Origin: an uncultured Oscillospiraceae bacterium
Lineage (GTDB): Bacteria > Bacillota > Clostridia > Oscillospirales > Ruminococcaceae
Reading direction: 5' to 3'
DNA length: 42,511 nucleotides
Assembly (NCBI GenBank): GCA_934486875.1
Contig: CAKSPU010000021.1
Coordinates: forward strand, 1 to 42,511
Each line of letters begins with the position of its first letter. Position 1 is the stretch's first letter. The notes beneath the pieces were generated by a model that worked only from the letters and a program-made list of their open reading frames with translations, did no database searches and was not told the origin of the DNA. A program made the translations under genes and the position numbers. Below are positions 1 through 8,737 of the stretch, one piece after another.

Positions 1-77
1 CCCGCCTGCAGTCGCTTTCCTAGACTGGGCTTATTTCATCTGTCGGCTTTATCTATAGAACAATTGGTTATTAGTAT
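1..77 (+). repeat. MITE-like repeat, copy A (right end only, cut by window edge)
   Basis: This is the right-hand end of a small interspersed element also present at 18968-19145, 22571-22730 and 35199-35358. It reads almost identically to the right part of the 35.2 kb copy and ends with the shared terminus ATTGGTTATTAGTAT. The left end lies outside the window. It sits upstream of the first gene in the same orientation as the copies at 19.0 and 35.2 kb. Confidence 0.85.
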
Positions 78-223
78 GAAAACCGAATAACACATTTCCC
101 GCAGAATGCATTTTATTCCTCTAAAATCGTTGTTTGTCGGATTTTTGTATATTAAAGCAGTATCATATGCCATAATTAACATATATTTACAGCACAAGCA
201 GCTCCGTGAAAGGGATATGGGAT

Positions 224-673
224 ATGAAAAAAGAAGATACGGTCATAATCAGATTAAAGGCGGGTTCCGATGAGGTCAGGGCTTTTGAGGATTCATACGG
301 TGAGCACTGTGAGTTCCGATCAAATTATAAAAATTACATTATCAGTGACTCTGAGGACGCAAGGCTGCTCAGGTACCGTCTGGACAAAAATCATCTTTAC
401 TATATGCTGGCGGCTGTTTATGACGGCGATAAGATAACCGGGGCATACTGGGGCTGCGGACAGTTTATCGAAAAAAAGGGCTTATGCGGTTTCAGACTTT
501 TTGCAAGGGTAAAATCGGGTTATAACGACAGGGTAAAGGATATTTTTAAGCTTGCAGACACTGACATAAGCTCCGACATCACGGTTTTAAATTCAAAAGA
601 CATCGCAGACAGGATATGCTCGGTGATAAAAGTTCCCGATGACGGCAGAGTAAAGGAAATATGTATTGCATAA
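224..673 (+). CDS. Hypothetical protein, 149 residues
   Basis: I do not recognise this protein. It is soluble, with no signal peptide or membrane segment, and has a mixed charged and aromatic composition with no catalytic motif I can name. I chose the ATG at 224 because GAAAGGG (208-214) lies nine bases upstream. A GTG at 206 would add six residues but has no ribosome site of its own. The gene is monocistronic: a repeat fragment ends at 77, about 130 bp of AT-rich promoter-like sequence lies before it, and a strong terminator follows within ten bases of the stop. An ordinary cytoplasmic accessory protein is the most that can be said. Confidence 0.7.
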   Translation: MKKEDTVIIRLKAGSDEVRAFEDSYGEHCEFRSNYKNYIISDSEDARLLRYRLDKNHLYYMLAAVYDGDKITGAYWGCGQFIEKKGLCGFRLFARVKSGYNDRVKDIFKLADTDISSDITVLNSKDIADRICSVIKVPDDGRVKEICIA

Positions 674-680
674 AGCAGAC

Positions 681-719
681 AAAACGTGAACTTCCGTTTG
701 GGGGAGTTCACGTTTTTTT
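681..719 (+). terminator. Rho-independent terminator of the 149-residue gene
   Basis: A nine-base perfect stem (ACGTGAACT at 684-692 with AGTTCACGT at 705-713), extended inward by a few more pairs, is followed by seven T residues. It starts eight bases after the stop codon at 673. Confidence 0.9.
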
Positions 720-742
720 AATATCTGATACTATATATAATA

Positions 743-771
743 TTGACTTTTTATGTCATTTGCTGTATAAT
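743..771 (+). promoter_or_regulatory. Sigma-A promoter of the chemoreceptor gene
   Basis: TTGACT (743-748), a 17-base spacer and TATAAT (766-771). It predicts a leader of roughly 95 bases that contains the tandem repeat at 781-840. I see no sigma-28-like motility promoter. Confidence 0.75.
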
Positions 772-780
772 ATTGTCAAA

Positions 781-840
781 AGCTTTAGCTTTATAGCTTT
801 AGCTTTATAGCTTTAGCTTTACGGCTTCATAGCTTTATTT
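781..840 (+). repeat. 14-bp tandem repeat in the chemoreceptor leader
   Basis: The unit AGCTTTAGCTTTAT occurs twice exactly (781-794, 795-808). A third copy decays into ACGGCTTCAT and a further AGCTTTAT follows. It lies between the -10 box and the ribosome site, so it is transcribed. Units like this expand and contract by slippage and could tune expression, but no function is shown. Confidence 0.8.
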
Positions 841-872
841 TATGTTATCAAACATTCGGAGGGGTATTTTTT

Positions 873-2918
873 ATGACTATCACCCAGAAAATAAGCATTA
901 TGGCGGCTGCCTGCACGACTATCGCCTCAATTGCGGTTGGTACTCTCGGCAATTTAAGCGCTAATACCGCTTTAAATGAGGATACCGACAAAATTATGCT
1001 CGCCACCGAAAGCGGCATAAGCTCTGACATAAACGCATATCTGAGCAAGATCGAGCAGTCAGTTGATACGGTGGCTGAGGTCGCTCAGGGCAATCTTGAC
1101 GATTTTAACAAATTCAAGACAGACAAAAGCTATGTTAAGGAGTACACCGATGACATTGAGCAGGTTCTTTTCAGCTCCGCAGGCAACACTGACGGCGCAA
1201 TATGCGCATACATAAGATACAACCCCGATTTCACCGAGCCTACATCGGGTCTGTTCCTGACAAGAAACAGCACGAGTGAAGCCTTTCAGAGCGTGACACC
1301 CACCGATTTCAGCACCTTTGACAAGACTGATATCGCTCACGTGGGCTGGTACTACACCCCCGTAAACAACGGCGGTCCTACCTGGATGAACCCGTATCTT
1401 AACGAAAACGTGGGAATATATATGATATCCTATGTTGTTCCGCTGTTCAGCGACGGCGTGAATGTTGGCATTGTGGGTATGGACATCGACTTTACCATAA
1501 TACAGAACATTGCGGAAGAATCCAATGTATATGAAACGGGAATGCCCATTATAATTGACGGCAGCAACAGCGTTATGTACGGCAATGATATGACATTCGG
1601 CACAGGGCTTGAAGAATACTGCTCCTCCGATTCGCTTATCGGCGCTCTTTCGGAAGAGGCAAGTCCCGAACCTGTTGTATGCAATATAAGCGGCGCAAAA
1701 AGAAGTGCGGTGTTCAGCACTCTTGACAACGGTATGAAGCTCATTTTCACAGCCGAATCCTCCGAGCTTTCACAGCAGTCTGTTCATATGGTCACACTTA
1801 TGCTGGGGGCTGTAATAATTGTGGCAGTCGTTACCGCAGCCGTTGCTATTTTCGTATCAGTAAAGATGACACGCTCTCTCCGTGATATCAACCGTGCCGC
1901 TCAGAGAGTTGCGGCAGGCGAGCTTGATGTTACGGTAAATACCAAGTCCAACGATGATATAGGCATTCTTGCGGACAGCATCAGCCAGACCACAGATCAG
2001 CTCAGAAATTACTCGGGATACATCAGCGAGATGTCCGATGTTCTGAACAAGATAGCTTCGGGAAATCTTGACATCAACCTTGAAATGGAATACAAGGGTG
2101 AATTTGAAAAGCTGAAAGCTGCTCTTGAAAACATCACCGCTTCCCTTAACAGCACTCTTGTGAAGATAGACAGTGCCGCAGACCAGGTGGCAACAAGCGC
2201 AGATCAGGTATCGGGCGGAGCACAGGCACTTGCTTCGGGCTCCACCGAGCAGGCTGGCGCAATCGAGCAGCTTGTTTCCACCATAAGCGAGATGTCCGAG
2301 CAGATAAAGACAAATGCGGAGCGTGCCGAAAAGGTCAGCGAAAATATGAACTCTATCGGCGGCGAGGCAAATCTCAGCAACGAGCGTATGAACCATATGC
2401 TTGACGCTATGAAGGACATCACCGACAACACCAGCCAAATCAGCGCAATAATCAGGACTATTGAGGACATTGCGTTCCAGACAAACATTCTTGCGCTGAA
2501 TGCTGCCGTTGAGGCTGCCCGTGCAGGTGACGCAGGCAAGGGCTTTGCGGTGGTTGCGGACGAGGTAAGGAACCTTGCTTCCAAATCCGCCGAGGCTTCC
2601 AAGAACACTTCGGCGCTTATCGGCAAAACTATGGAGGCTGTTGAGAACGGCTCCCAGATCGCAAATCAGACTGCCGAATCACTGAACACCGTTGTTACAA
2701 ACATCGATGACATCATCACATCTATTGATGATATTGCTAAAAATTCCCACGATCAGTCCGAGGCTGTTAATCAGGTAAATGTCTGCGTTGAGCAGCTTTC
2801 CGAGGTTACACAGAACAACTCCGCCGCTTCCGAGGAAAGCGCTGCCGCTGCGGAAGAGCTTGCGGGACAGGCAAACACGATGAAGAGACTTACGGGAAAA
2901 TTTACTTTGAAAAAGTGA
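873..2918 (+). CDS. Methyl-accepting chemotaxis protein with an extracellular Cache-type sensor
   Basis: A transmembrane chemoreceptor of 681 residues that would control CheA/CheW and so flagellar switching. Order of parts: short N-terminal membrane segment (about 6-28), a long extracytoplasmic region (about 35-300) that fits a double-Cache sensor, second membrane segment (about 304-330), HAMP (about 327-380), a second HAMP-like linker (about 381-430), then the coiled-coil signalling domain to the C-terminus. The conserved hairpin tip around residues 530-570 ([19 protein letters not shown]) is intact. No C-terminal CheR-binding pentapeptide is visible. The ATG at 873 follows GGAGGGG (858-864). 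The gene has its own promoter and terminator. Ligand unknown. A CheY and a CheX-like gene lie about 8 kb downstream, but no cheA or flagellar genes are in the window. Confidence 0.97.
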   Translation: MTITQKISIMAAACTTIASIAVGTLGNLSANTALNEDTDKIMLATESGISSDINAYLSKIEQSVDTVAEVAQGNLDDFNKFKTDKSYVKEYTDDIEQVLFSSAGNTDGAICAYIRYNPDFTEPTSGLFLTRNSTSEAFQSVTPTDFSTFDKTDIAHVGWYYTPVNNGGPTWMNPYLNENVGIYMISYVVPLFSDGVNVGIVGMDIDFTIIQNIAEESNVYETGMPIIIDGSNSVMYGNDMTFGTGLEEYCSSDSLIGALSEEASPEPVVCNISGAKRSAVFSTLDNGMKLIFTAESSELSQQSVHMVTLMLGAVIIVAVVTAAVAIFVSVKMTRSLRDINRAAQRVAAGELDVTVNTKSNDDIGILADSISQTTDQLRNYSGYISEMSDVLNKIASGNLDINLEMEYKGEFEKLKAALENITASLNSTLVKIDSAADQVATSADQVSGGAQALASGSTEQAGAIEQLVSTISEMSEQIKTNAERAEKVSENMNSIGGEANLSNERMNHMLDAMKDITDNTSQISAIIRTIEDIAFQTNILALNAAVEAARAGDAGKGFAVVADEVRNLASKSAEASKNTSALIGKTMEAVENGSQIANQTAESLNTVVTNIDDIITSIDDIAKNSHDQSEAVNQVNVCVEQLSEVTQNNSAASEESAAAAEELAGQANTMKRLTGKFTLKK

Positions 2919-2923
2919 ATATG

Positions 2924-2971
2924 AAAAAAATTATCCCGCCCTGTTCTTATATGCAGGGCGGGATAATTTTT
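2924..2971. terminator. Terminator after the chemoreceptor gene (bidirectional form)
   Basis: A long stem (ATTATCCCGCCCTG with CAGGGCGGGATAAT) is flanked by seven A on the left and five T on the right, so it could stop transcription from either side. It starts six bases after the chemoreceptor stop. Confidence 0.92.
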
Positions 2972-2981
2972 GCCTTGAGAT

Positions 2982-3019
2982 AAAAAGCGTGCTGTCTCCG
3001 ATCGGGGAAACAGCACGCT
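2982..3019 (-). terminator. Terminator of the MFS exporter gene
   Basis: Perfect ten-base stem AGCGTGCTGT (2986-2995) with ACAGCACGCT (3010-3019). On the minus strand it is followed by a T-run (AAAAA at 2982-2986 on the plus strand). It ends seven bases from the stop codon at 3026. Confidence 0.88.
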
Positions 3020-3025
3020 GAATAG

Positions 3026-4291
3026 TTAAAGCTCTCTTATGTATTTTATTCTTTCAAATATAAGGCAGACCGCTACTCCCGCAATGTCAAGCACCATAAA
3101 CAGCATCGCCGCTCCCGAGCCTTTTCCATACCCGAAAAGCGTATTGAAAAACGGGAGGATATTATTTTCCATAAGCGGTTCAAATACACTGTCAACAAGC
3201 AGTCCACCGAGGAAATAGCCCAGCGGGATAGTGAAAAACTGGAGGGTGTTCCTTACGGAATAAACACGTCCCTGCATTTCCTTGGGAACGCCGCTTCTGA
3301 AAATAACATCATAATTCGCACTCATAAGGGGGATAACGCTCCAGCCGAGGAATGCGCCGATACACCATATTACGGTGTTGTTTCCGAGGGCAAGCAGGAG
3401 ATTTTCCGTGCTCATAGAGATGAGCAGGCAGGTGCAGATGACTTTTATCCTGCTTTTGGGCTTTGGAAAAAAAGTTGCCGCAAGGCTTCCGAGTATGGTT
3501 GCAATGCCAACACAGCTGTTGACGATGCCGTATGCCGTTTCGTCAGCTTTGGAGATTATCAGTGCAGGAAGTGCCGCATCGTGCATTGATGCTATGAGGT
3601 TTATGGCTGACAGAAAAAGTATCAGCCAGAGTATGCCCTTATTGCTTTTAAGGTAAATAAGTCCGCTTTTTGCAGATCGCAGGAGCGTTTCGCTATTGTC
3701 CGAGTTCTGCTCCGTCTGCGGTATTTTTATGAAAAACAGCAGGACGATAAATGCTGCGGCAAAGGTGGTCAGGTCAAAGGCGATGACCCCCTCCATTCCC
3801 GCAAAGGACATCACTCCTGCGGCAAAAACAGGCGTGAGGATAGATACAAGTGAATTGGAAAATGACCTCATTCCGCTTGTTTTCTGATAGTGCTTTTCGG
3901 GGGTGAGCAGTGTCACGGCAATATCGGCGGCGGGCGACTGGACTGAGTTCATCAAGCCGTTTAAGGCATTGAGGATATACAGGTGCCACACCGCAAGGCT
4001 GCCCGTTTTCATCAGCACAAGCGTTATGACCGTGCAGACTGCCGCAAAGCTGTCGCAGACGAGCATAACCGCTTTTTTGTTCCATTTGTCGCTTATTGCT
4101 CCCGCAAATATGCTCATCAGGACATAGGGTGCATAGGAGCACACGGTCAGCAATGATGCAGTCAGTGCCGAGCCGCTGTTCCGATAAAGCCATATCACAA
4201 GGGCAAAGCCCGTCATAGAGCTGCCAAGCGATGAAAGTGACTGGGTAAGCCAGAGAATGATAAAATATTTTAGTTCCTTTAAGGTCTTCAT
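3026..4291 (-). CDS. Major facilitator superfamily exporter, Mef-like (MFS_3 type)
   Basis: An integral membrane protein of 421 residues with about 12 hydrophobic segments. The N-terminal half resembles the drug-exporter branch that includes macrolide efflux Mef proteins: a short basic start, the TQSLSSLGSSMTGFAL helix, and the loop FAGAISDKWNKKAVML, which matches the MFS motif-A position between helices 2 and 3. It probably expels a hydrophobic drug or metabolite by proton antiport; the substrate cannot be read from sequence. I chose the ATG at 4291 because AAAAGGAG (4301-4308) lies nine bases upstream; a longer form would begin 11 residues earlier without a ribosome site. It is preceded by a leader with mutually exclusive hairpins (see 4289-4388), which suggests induced expression. 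Confidence 0.9.
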   Translation of the reverse strand: MKTLKELKYFIILWLTQSLSSLGSSMTGFALVIWLYRNSGSALTASLLTVCSYAPYVLMSIFAGAISDKWNKKAVMLVCDSFAAVCTVITLVLMKTGSLAVWHLYILNALNGLMNSVQSPAADIAVTLLTPEKHYQKTSGMRSFSNSLVSILTPVFAAGVMSFAGMEGVIAFDLTTFAAAFIVLLFFIKIPQTEQNSDNSETLLRSAKSGLIYLKSNKGILWLILFLSAINLIASMHDAALPALIISKADETAYGIVNSCVGIATILGSLAATFFPKPKSRIKVICTCLLISMSTENLLLALGNNTVIWCIGAFLGWSVIPLMSANYDVIFRSGVPKEMQGRVYSVRNTLQFFTIPLGYFLGGLLVDSVFEPLMENNILPFFNTLFGYGKGSGAAMLFMVLDIAGVAVCLIFERIKYIREL

Positions 4292-4388
4292 AATACCTTG
4301 CTCCTTTTCTGAATCAAAAATCAAATCAGAAATGCAAGGTATGACGGTTCGGGTTTACTCTATGCAGTCCGTCATTCCTTGCATAGAG
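4289..4388 (-). promoter_or_regulatory. Candidate translational attenuator leader of the MFS exporter
   Basis: Read on the minus strand, four segments can pair in competing ways. Segment 1 (4388-4369) pairs with segment 2 (4366-4358) through nine perfect pairs (CTCTATGCA/TGCATAGAG). Segment 1 also pairs with segment 3 (4347-4332) through 16 positions with one mismatch. Segment 3 can instead pair with segment 4 (4301-4293, GCAAGGTAT), nine perfect pairs covering the bases between the ribosome site and the start codon. A short frame MQGMTDCIE-stop runs 4384-4355, exactly across segments 1 and 2. A further hairpin TTTCTGA/TCAGAAA (4326-4332 with 4306-4312) touches the ribosome site. Layout is that of erm/cat-type leaders. 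No clear ribosome site precedes the short frame. Confidence 0.55.
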
Positions 4389-4433
4389 CTGTGCAGGTGC
4401 AGATGATCACATTTTCACTCCCGTCATTATGAA

Positions 4434-4480
4434 ATATCCCTTGTGCGCTGAAAAATATCAGGCACAAGGGATTTTTATTT
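4434..4480. terminator. Terminator after glgP
   Basis: Stem ATCCCTTGTGC / GCACAAGGGAT with a loop of about 16 bases, 12 bases beyond the glgP stop. The T-run is better on the plus side (ATTTTTATTTT) than on the minus side, so some glgP transcripts may run on into the exporter leader. Confidence 0.7.
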
Positions 4481-4491
4481 TATCCTGTTGA

Positions 4492-6846
4492 TTACAGCTT
4501 CCAGAGCTCCTCTGCATACTGTCTTACGGTTCTGTCGGAGGAGAACTTGCCTGCGCTTGCAATGTTCATCCAGCACTTCTTGCTGAAGGTGTTTCTGTCC
4601 TTGTAATCGTAAAGTGCTCTGAGCTTGGTGTCAACATAACCTTCGAGGTCGGTGAGGAGGAAGTAGTTGTCGGGTCTGTGCCAGCTTGCGCCGTTGATGA
4701 GGGAGTTGAACAGCTCACCGAACATTCCTGTGTCGCCGTCGTTGAAGGTGCCGTCAACGAGGGTGTTTACAACTCTCTTGACACGCTCATTCTTATAGTA
4801 TATCTTCTCCTTGGGCTTGTAGGTTGCCTTGATAGCGTCTATCTCCTCAACTCTTGCACCGAAGATATACTCGTTCTCCCAGCCTGCTTCCTCAACTATC
4901 TCAACGTTTGCGCCGTCATATGTGCCGAGGGTAACTGCGCCGTTGAGCATAAACTTCATATTGCCTGTACCCGATGCTTCAAGACCTGCTGTGGATATCT
5001 GCTCGGAGATATCTGCTGCGGGAATGAGCTTCTCGGCATAGGACACGTTGTAGTTCTGAACGAAGATGACTTTCAGCTTATCTCTTGTTGCGGGGTCATT
5101 GTTAACAAGCTTTGCGATCTCGTTTATATACTTGATGATGCCCTTTGCTCTGCGGTATGCGGGGGCTGCCTTTGCACCGAAGATGAATGCTGTGGGCTGG
5201 AGGTCGGGAAGCTTGCCGTCCTTTATCCGGAAGTAAAGATCCATAATGGAGAATGCATTAAGGAGCTGTCTCTTGTACTCGTGGAGACGCTTTACCTGGA
5301 TATCGAATACCCAGTCGGGTGAAAGGTCGATGCCCTCGTGCTTCTTGATATATTCGCAGAGCTGCACCTTCTTTTCCCTCTTTATCTGCATAAAGCGGTC
5401 GATAACGGCTCTGTCGTCAACATATCTCTTAAGTCCTGCAAGTCTGTCAAGGTCGGTCTCCCAGCCGCCGCCGATCTTTTCGGTGATAAGTGCGGAAAGC
5501 TCAGGGTTGCAAAGTCCCAGCCAGCGGCGTGGTGTGATGCCGTTGGTCTTGTTCTGGAATCTCTCGGGGAATATCTCGTACCAGTCTTTGAGAACATCTT
5601 TTTTCAGTATCTCGGTATGGAGAGCCGCAACTCCGTTTGTATGGGAGGATACAAATATCGCCATTCTCGCCATATGGATAACGCTGCCGTCAACGATGAG
5701 CTTGGAGTTTATCTGTTCCTCATTCTGACCGATAGACTTAAGATACTTCTTAAGATAGTCGTTTATCATAAGGATAATTTCGTAAACTGTAGGAATTACG
5801 CTCTTGAAGAGGTCGATGTTCCACTTTTCAAGCGCCTCGCCGAGAACGGTGTGGTTGGTGTAGTTGCAGGTCTTCTGAACGATGTCAAAGGCTTCCCTGA
5901 AGGAAAGTCCTTCCTTGAACATAAATATTCTGATAAGCTCGGGGATAGCCACGGTGGGGTGGGTATCATTGAGCTGGATAGCGTAGCACTCGGAGAAATG
6001 TGAGAAATCCTCGCCGTACTTTGCCTTGTAGCGGCGGATAATATCCTGAACGGAAGCGGAAACGAAGAAATACTGCTGCTTGAGTCTAAGTCTTCTGCCC
6101 TTGTCGGTGTTGTCGTTGGGATAGAGGACATCGTTGATAGCGTCAGCCATAATCTCGCTTTCGGAAGCGCCGATATAATCCTGATTGTCGAATTTCCAGA
6201 AGTCAAAGCCCTTTATGCTCTCAGCCTGCCAGAGACGGAGAGTGTTTATAGCCTTTCTTTCAAAGCCGATGATAGGGGTATCGTAGGGAACAGCCTTAAC
6301 GGTCTGGTCTGCAAACTCGACGATAACTGCGTCATTGTCGGCTCTTACGCTCCAGGCATCGCCGTAATCCAGCCACGGGTCTGCGGATTCCTGCTGGAAG
6401 CCGTTGCCGATGGACTGCTTGAAAAGTCCGTACTTGTATCTGATACCGTAGCCGTTGAGGGGGATATCGCAGGCTGCTGCGGAGTCAAGGAAGCAGGCTG
6501 CAAGTCTGCCGAGACCGCCGTTGCCGAGAGATGCGTCCTCGATCTCTTCAAGGCAGGAGATGTCGATGCCGTTTTCGGAGAATATCTCCTTGGCGGTGTC
6601 AAGAAGCCCTGCGCAGTAGAGATTGTTGAAAACAGCTCTTCCCATAAGGAACTCTGCGGAAAGATAATATGCTCTGCGGCGGTTGTTGTGTCTCTCCTCA
6701 GTCTCGTTCCAGAGGGGGATAATATCGCTCATTACAGCTCTTGCGGCTGCGTTGTGAAGCTGACGGGGGGTAGCGTGACTGATGTCCGTTCTCCCGTCTG
6801 TCATAAGATTTTCGTTGATCTTTGAAGTGAACTGTGCCTTATCCAT
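4492..6846 (-). CDS. glgP: Glycogen/maltodextrin phosphorylase (GT35)
   Basis: Phosphorolysis of alpha-1,4-glucan ends to glucose-1-phosphate, in the cytoplasm, with pyridoxal phosphate as cofactor. At 784 residues it is close to bacterial family members (about 800). The PLP-lysine motif EASGTGNMKFMLNGA is intact, with the lysine near residue 631. The N-terminal RRAYYLSAEFLMGR and GGLGRLAACFLDS motifs are also present. Start ATG at 6846 follows GGGAGGAA at good spacing. The gene has its own promoter (6918-6946) and a short leader hairpin (TCCGA-AAAA-TCGGA, 6881-6894). No glycogen synthesis genes lie next to it; malQ is 34 kb away in the same window and would supply substrate for this enzyme. 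Confidence 0.98.
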   Translation of the reverse strand: MDKAQFTSKINENLMTDGRTDISHATPRQLHNAAARAVMSDIIPLWNETEERHNNRRRAYYLSAEFLMGRAVFNNLYCAGLLDTAKEIFSENGIDISCLEEIEDASLGNGGLGRLAACFLDSAAACDIPLNGYGIRYKYGLFKQSIGNGFQQESADPWLDYGDAWSVRADNDAVIVEFADQTVKAVPYDTPIIGFERKAINTLRLWQAESIKGFDFWKFDNQDYIGASESEIMADAINDVLYPNDNTDKGRRLRLKQQYFFVSASVQDIIRRYKAKYGEDFSHFSECYAIQLNDTHPTVAIPELIRIFMFKEGLSFREAFDIVQKTCNYTNHTVLGEALEKWNIDLFKSVIPTVYEIILMINDYLKKYLKSIGQNEEQINSKLIVDGSVIHMARMAIFVSSHTNGVAALHTEILKKDVLKDWYEIFPERFQNKTNGITPRRWLGLCNPELSALITEKIGGGWETDLDRLAGLKRYVDDRAVIDRFMQIKREKKVQLCEYIKKHEGIDLSPDWVFDIQVKRLHEYKRQLLNAFSIMDLYFRIKDGKLPDLQPTAFIFGAKAAPAYRRAKGIIKYINEIAKLVNNDPATRDKLKVIFVQNYNVSYAEKLIPAADISEQISTAGLEASGTGNMKFMLNGAVTLGTYDGANVEIVEEAGWENEYIFGARVEEIDAIKATYKPKEKIYYKNERVKRVVNTLVDGTFNDGDTGMFGELFNSLINGASWHRPDNYFLLTDLEGYVDTKLRALYDYKDRNTFSKKCWMNIASAGKFSSDRTVRQYAEELWKL

Positions 6847-6917
6847 AAATAAGAATTTCCTCCCAGAATTATTTAAATTGTCCGAAAAATCGGATCTATT
6901 ACATACAGAATATATTT

Positions 6918-6946
6918 ATTTTACCACATTTTCTCCCGTAAATCAA
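6918..6946 (-). promoter_or_regulatory. Promoter of glgP
   Basis: On the minus strand TTGATT (6946-6941), 17-base spacer, TAAAAT (6923-6918), with TGG just before the -10. Leader about 65-70 bases. Confidence 0.65.
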
Positions 6947-7133
6947 TAACTATCATAATAATACGGTATTTTTCACAGAATTTTTCCTGACATTATAGTA
7001 ATTTAGTCAATTATTTTTCGCTTATATTACAAAAACTAAATATAAAATTCAGAAAAAACAATTTTTTAAGCTTTGGAGCAATGATATAATTATATGAATG
7101 TTATTCGGAAATATTATTTTCGGAGGTATGATT

Positions 7134-7622
7134 ATGGCTGAAACAAAAACAAACGCTATGCGCATTCTCGACAGGGCGAAGATAAAATATGAGATCCACA
7201 CCTATCCCCACAACGAGGGCGAGGCTGTGGACGGCGAAAACGTTGCACGTCTCACGGGTCAGGATCCTGTCATGGTCTACAAGACCCTTGTGACAAGAGG
7301 TGCTTCAAATCCGTCAAGGAATTTTTATGTGTTCGTTATCCCCGTAGAAAAGGAGCTTGACCTTAAAAAGGCGGCGAAGTCTGTGGGGGAAAAATCCGTT
7401 GAGATGATACACGTCAAGGAAATAAACGGCATTACGGGATATATCCGTGGGGGCTGCTCCCCTGTGGGTATGAAAAAACAGTTCCCCACTGTTTTTTACA
7501 AGGACGTTTCGGAGCTTGACACGGTGATATTCAGCGGCGGAAAGATAGGTCTCCAGATAGAAGCAAAGCCCGCTGACATAATCGGGCTCATAAATGCCAA
7601 AGCTGAGGATATATGCTATTGA
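7134..7622 (+). CDS. ybaK: YbaK/EbsC-type Cys-tRNA(Pro) deacylase
   Basis: A 162-residue protein of the YbaK/ProX editing family, which removes cysteine misloaded on tRNA(Pro) in trans. Supporting motifs are the N-terminal AMRILDRAKIKYEIHTYPH, the DPVMVYKTLV strand with the conserved lysine, and the late GYIRGGCSPVGMKKQFPT segment, all typical of the family and in normal order. I start at ATG 7134 because GGAGG (7122-7126) is seven bases upstream; an ATG at 7128 is too close, and a more distal start at 7098 has no ribosome site. A TATAAT at 7085-7090 is the likely -10. Eighteen bases separate it from the GH113 gene, so the two are probably cotranscribed, although their roles appear unrelated. 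Confidence 0.93.
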   Translation: MAETKTNAMRILDRAKIKYEIHTYPHNEGEAVDGENVARLTGQDPVMVYKTLVTRGASNPSRNFYVFVIPVEKELDLKKAAKSVGEKSVEMIHVKEINGITGYIRGGCSPVGMKKQFPTVFYKDVSELDTVIFSGGKIGLQIEAKPADIIGLINAKAEDICY

Positions 7623-7640
7623 TGAAAGGACAGTTTTAAT

Positions 7641-8624
7641 ATGGAAATAAAGGGTTTTACATACGGCTGGGACAGTCACAGAGGTATGCTCGGTACCGAA
7701 AGCGCAAAGAGATCTATCGAAACTATGGCGGCTATGGGCGGCAACTGGGCAGCTCTTGCCTTTGCGGTGACACAGGAGAAATTTTCCTCCACACGCTTCG
7801 GCTTCGATTACCGCCGCACCGACACCGACAGGGAGATCGAAACTGCCATTAAGCAGCTTAAGGAAAGCGGTCTTAAGGTATGTCTCAAGCCTATCCTCAA
7901 CTGCGAGGACGGCACCTGGAGAGCTAACATCACATTCCCCGAAAAGGAGTTCCCCGTTTATGACGGGAACGGCAGGCTCATAAGCTACTGGAACGAATGG
8001 TTCTCATGCTACACCGCTTTTATCTGCCATTATGCGGAAATTGCGGAATACACGGGCTGCGAAATGCTCTGCATAGGCTGCGAGATGCTGGGAACGGAGC
8101 ATAAGGCGGATATGTGGCGTGAGCTTATCGCTGAGGTGAGAAAAATTTACCACGGTCCTCTCATTTACAACACAAACCACGGCAAGGAGGACAATGTGAG
8201 CTGGTTCGACGCTCTCGACTACATCGGAACATCGGCTTACTATCCCGTTGAAAAGGAGGGCGGCGCATCGGCTGATGAAATGACCGCTGCCTGGGAATAT
8301 CACAAGCAGGGGCTTAAAAAGACTGCTGAGAAATTCGGCAAAAAGATAATCTTTATGGAGATAGGCTGCCGCAGCGCAAGGGGCTGTGCGGCTATGCCCT
8401 GGGATTTTGTACACAGCGAATTTCCCCGTGACGAGGACGAGCAGGCGAATTTCTATGAGAGCGCACTGAGGGCAATGTGGGACGAGCCCTATTTTGCGGG
8501 ATTTTTCTGGTGGGACTGGGAGACAAACCTTATGTCCGAGGACAGAATACCCACAGATAAGGGCTTCGGCATTCACGGCAAAAAAGCCGAAAAGGTGCTT
8601 ACGGACTGGTACACGAACAAATGA
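7641..8624 (+). CDS. GH113-like glycoside hydrolase (beta-mannanase family), cytoplasmic
   Basis: A 327-residue TIM-barrel glycosidase resembling GH113, a clan GH-A family known for beta-1,4-mannan hydrolysis. Expected catalytic pair: acid/base Glu148 in CIGCEMLGTE (end of strand 4) and nucleophile Glu240 in IIFMEIGCRS (end of strand 7). Aromatic substrate-site segments FFWWDWE (about 288-294) and the N-terminal GFTYGWDSHRG also fit. There is no signal peptide, so it would act on imported mannooligosaccharides or related short chains. It starts at ATG 7641 after AAAGGA (7625-7630), 18 bases after ybaK. Substrate is inferred from family only; other beta-linked oligosaccharides are possible. 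Confidence 0.85.
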   Translation: MEIKGFTYGWDSHRGMLGTESAKRSIETMAAMGGNWAALAFAVTQEKFSSTRFGFDYRRTDTDREIETAIKQLKESGLKVCLKPILNCEDGTWRANITFPEKEFPVYDGNGRLISYWNEWFSCYTAFICHYAEIAEYTGCEMLCIGCEMLGTEHKADMWRELIAEVRKIYHGPLIYNTNHGKEDNVSWFDALDYIGTSAYYPVEKEGGASADEMTAAWEYHKQGLKKTAEKFGKKIIFMEIGCRSARGCAAMPWDFVHSEFPRDEDEQANFYESALRAMWDEPYFAGFFWWDWETNLMSEDRIPTDKGFGIHGKKAEKVLTDWYTNK

Positions 8625-8698
8625 AATGCAAAATTTTAAAATTTCACATAAAACACGAAAATTATTTATCATAGTCAGTAGCCAACGGGCGAAAAATA

Positions 8699-8730
8699 TG
8701 GTATAATTAAAGTAATATTTTTCTCGGAGG
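8699..8730 (+). promoter_or_regulatory. Extended -10 and ribosome site of fhs
   Basis: TGG-TATAAT (TATAAT at 8702-8707) is an extended -10; no good -35 is visible. CGGAGG (8725-8730) sits seven bases before the ATG at 8738 and decides that start over the TTG at 8732. Confidence 0.6.
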
Positions 8731-8737
8731 TTTGACT

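Noticed and set aside
781..840. CRISPR array
   Set aside because: The repeats are contiguous 14-mers with no spacers; no cas genes occur in the window.
8625..8737. THF riboswitch before fhs
   Set aside because: The gap is 113 bases, mostly AT-rich, with no pseudoknot-like paired segments visible.
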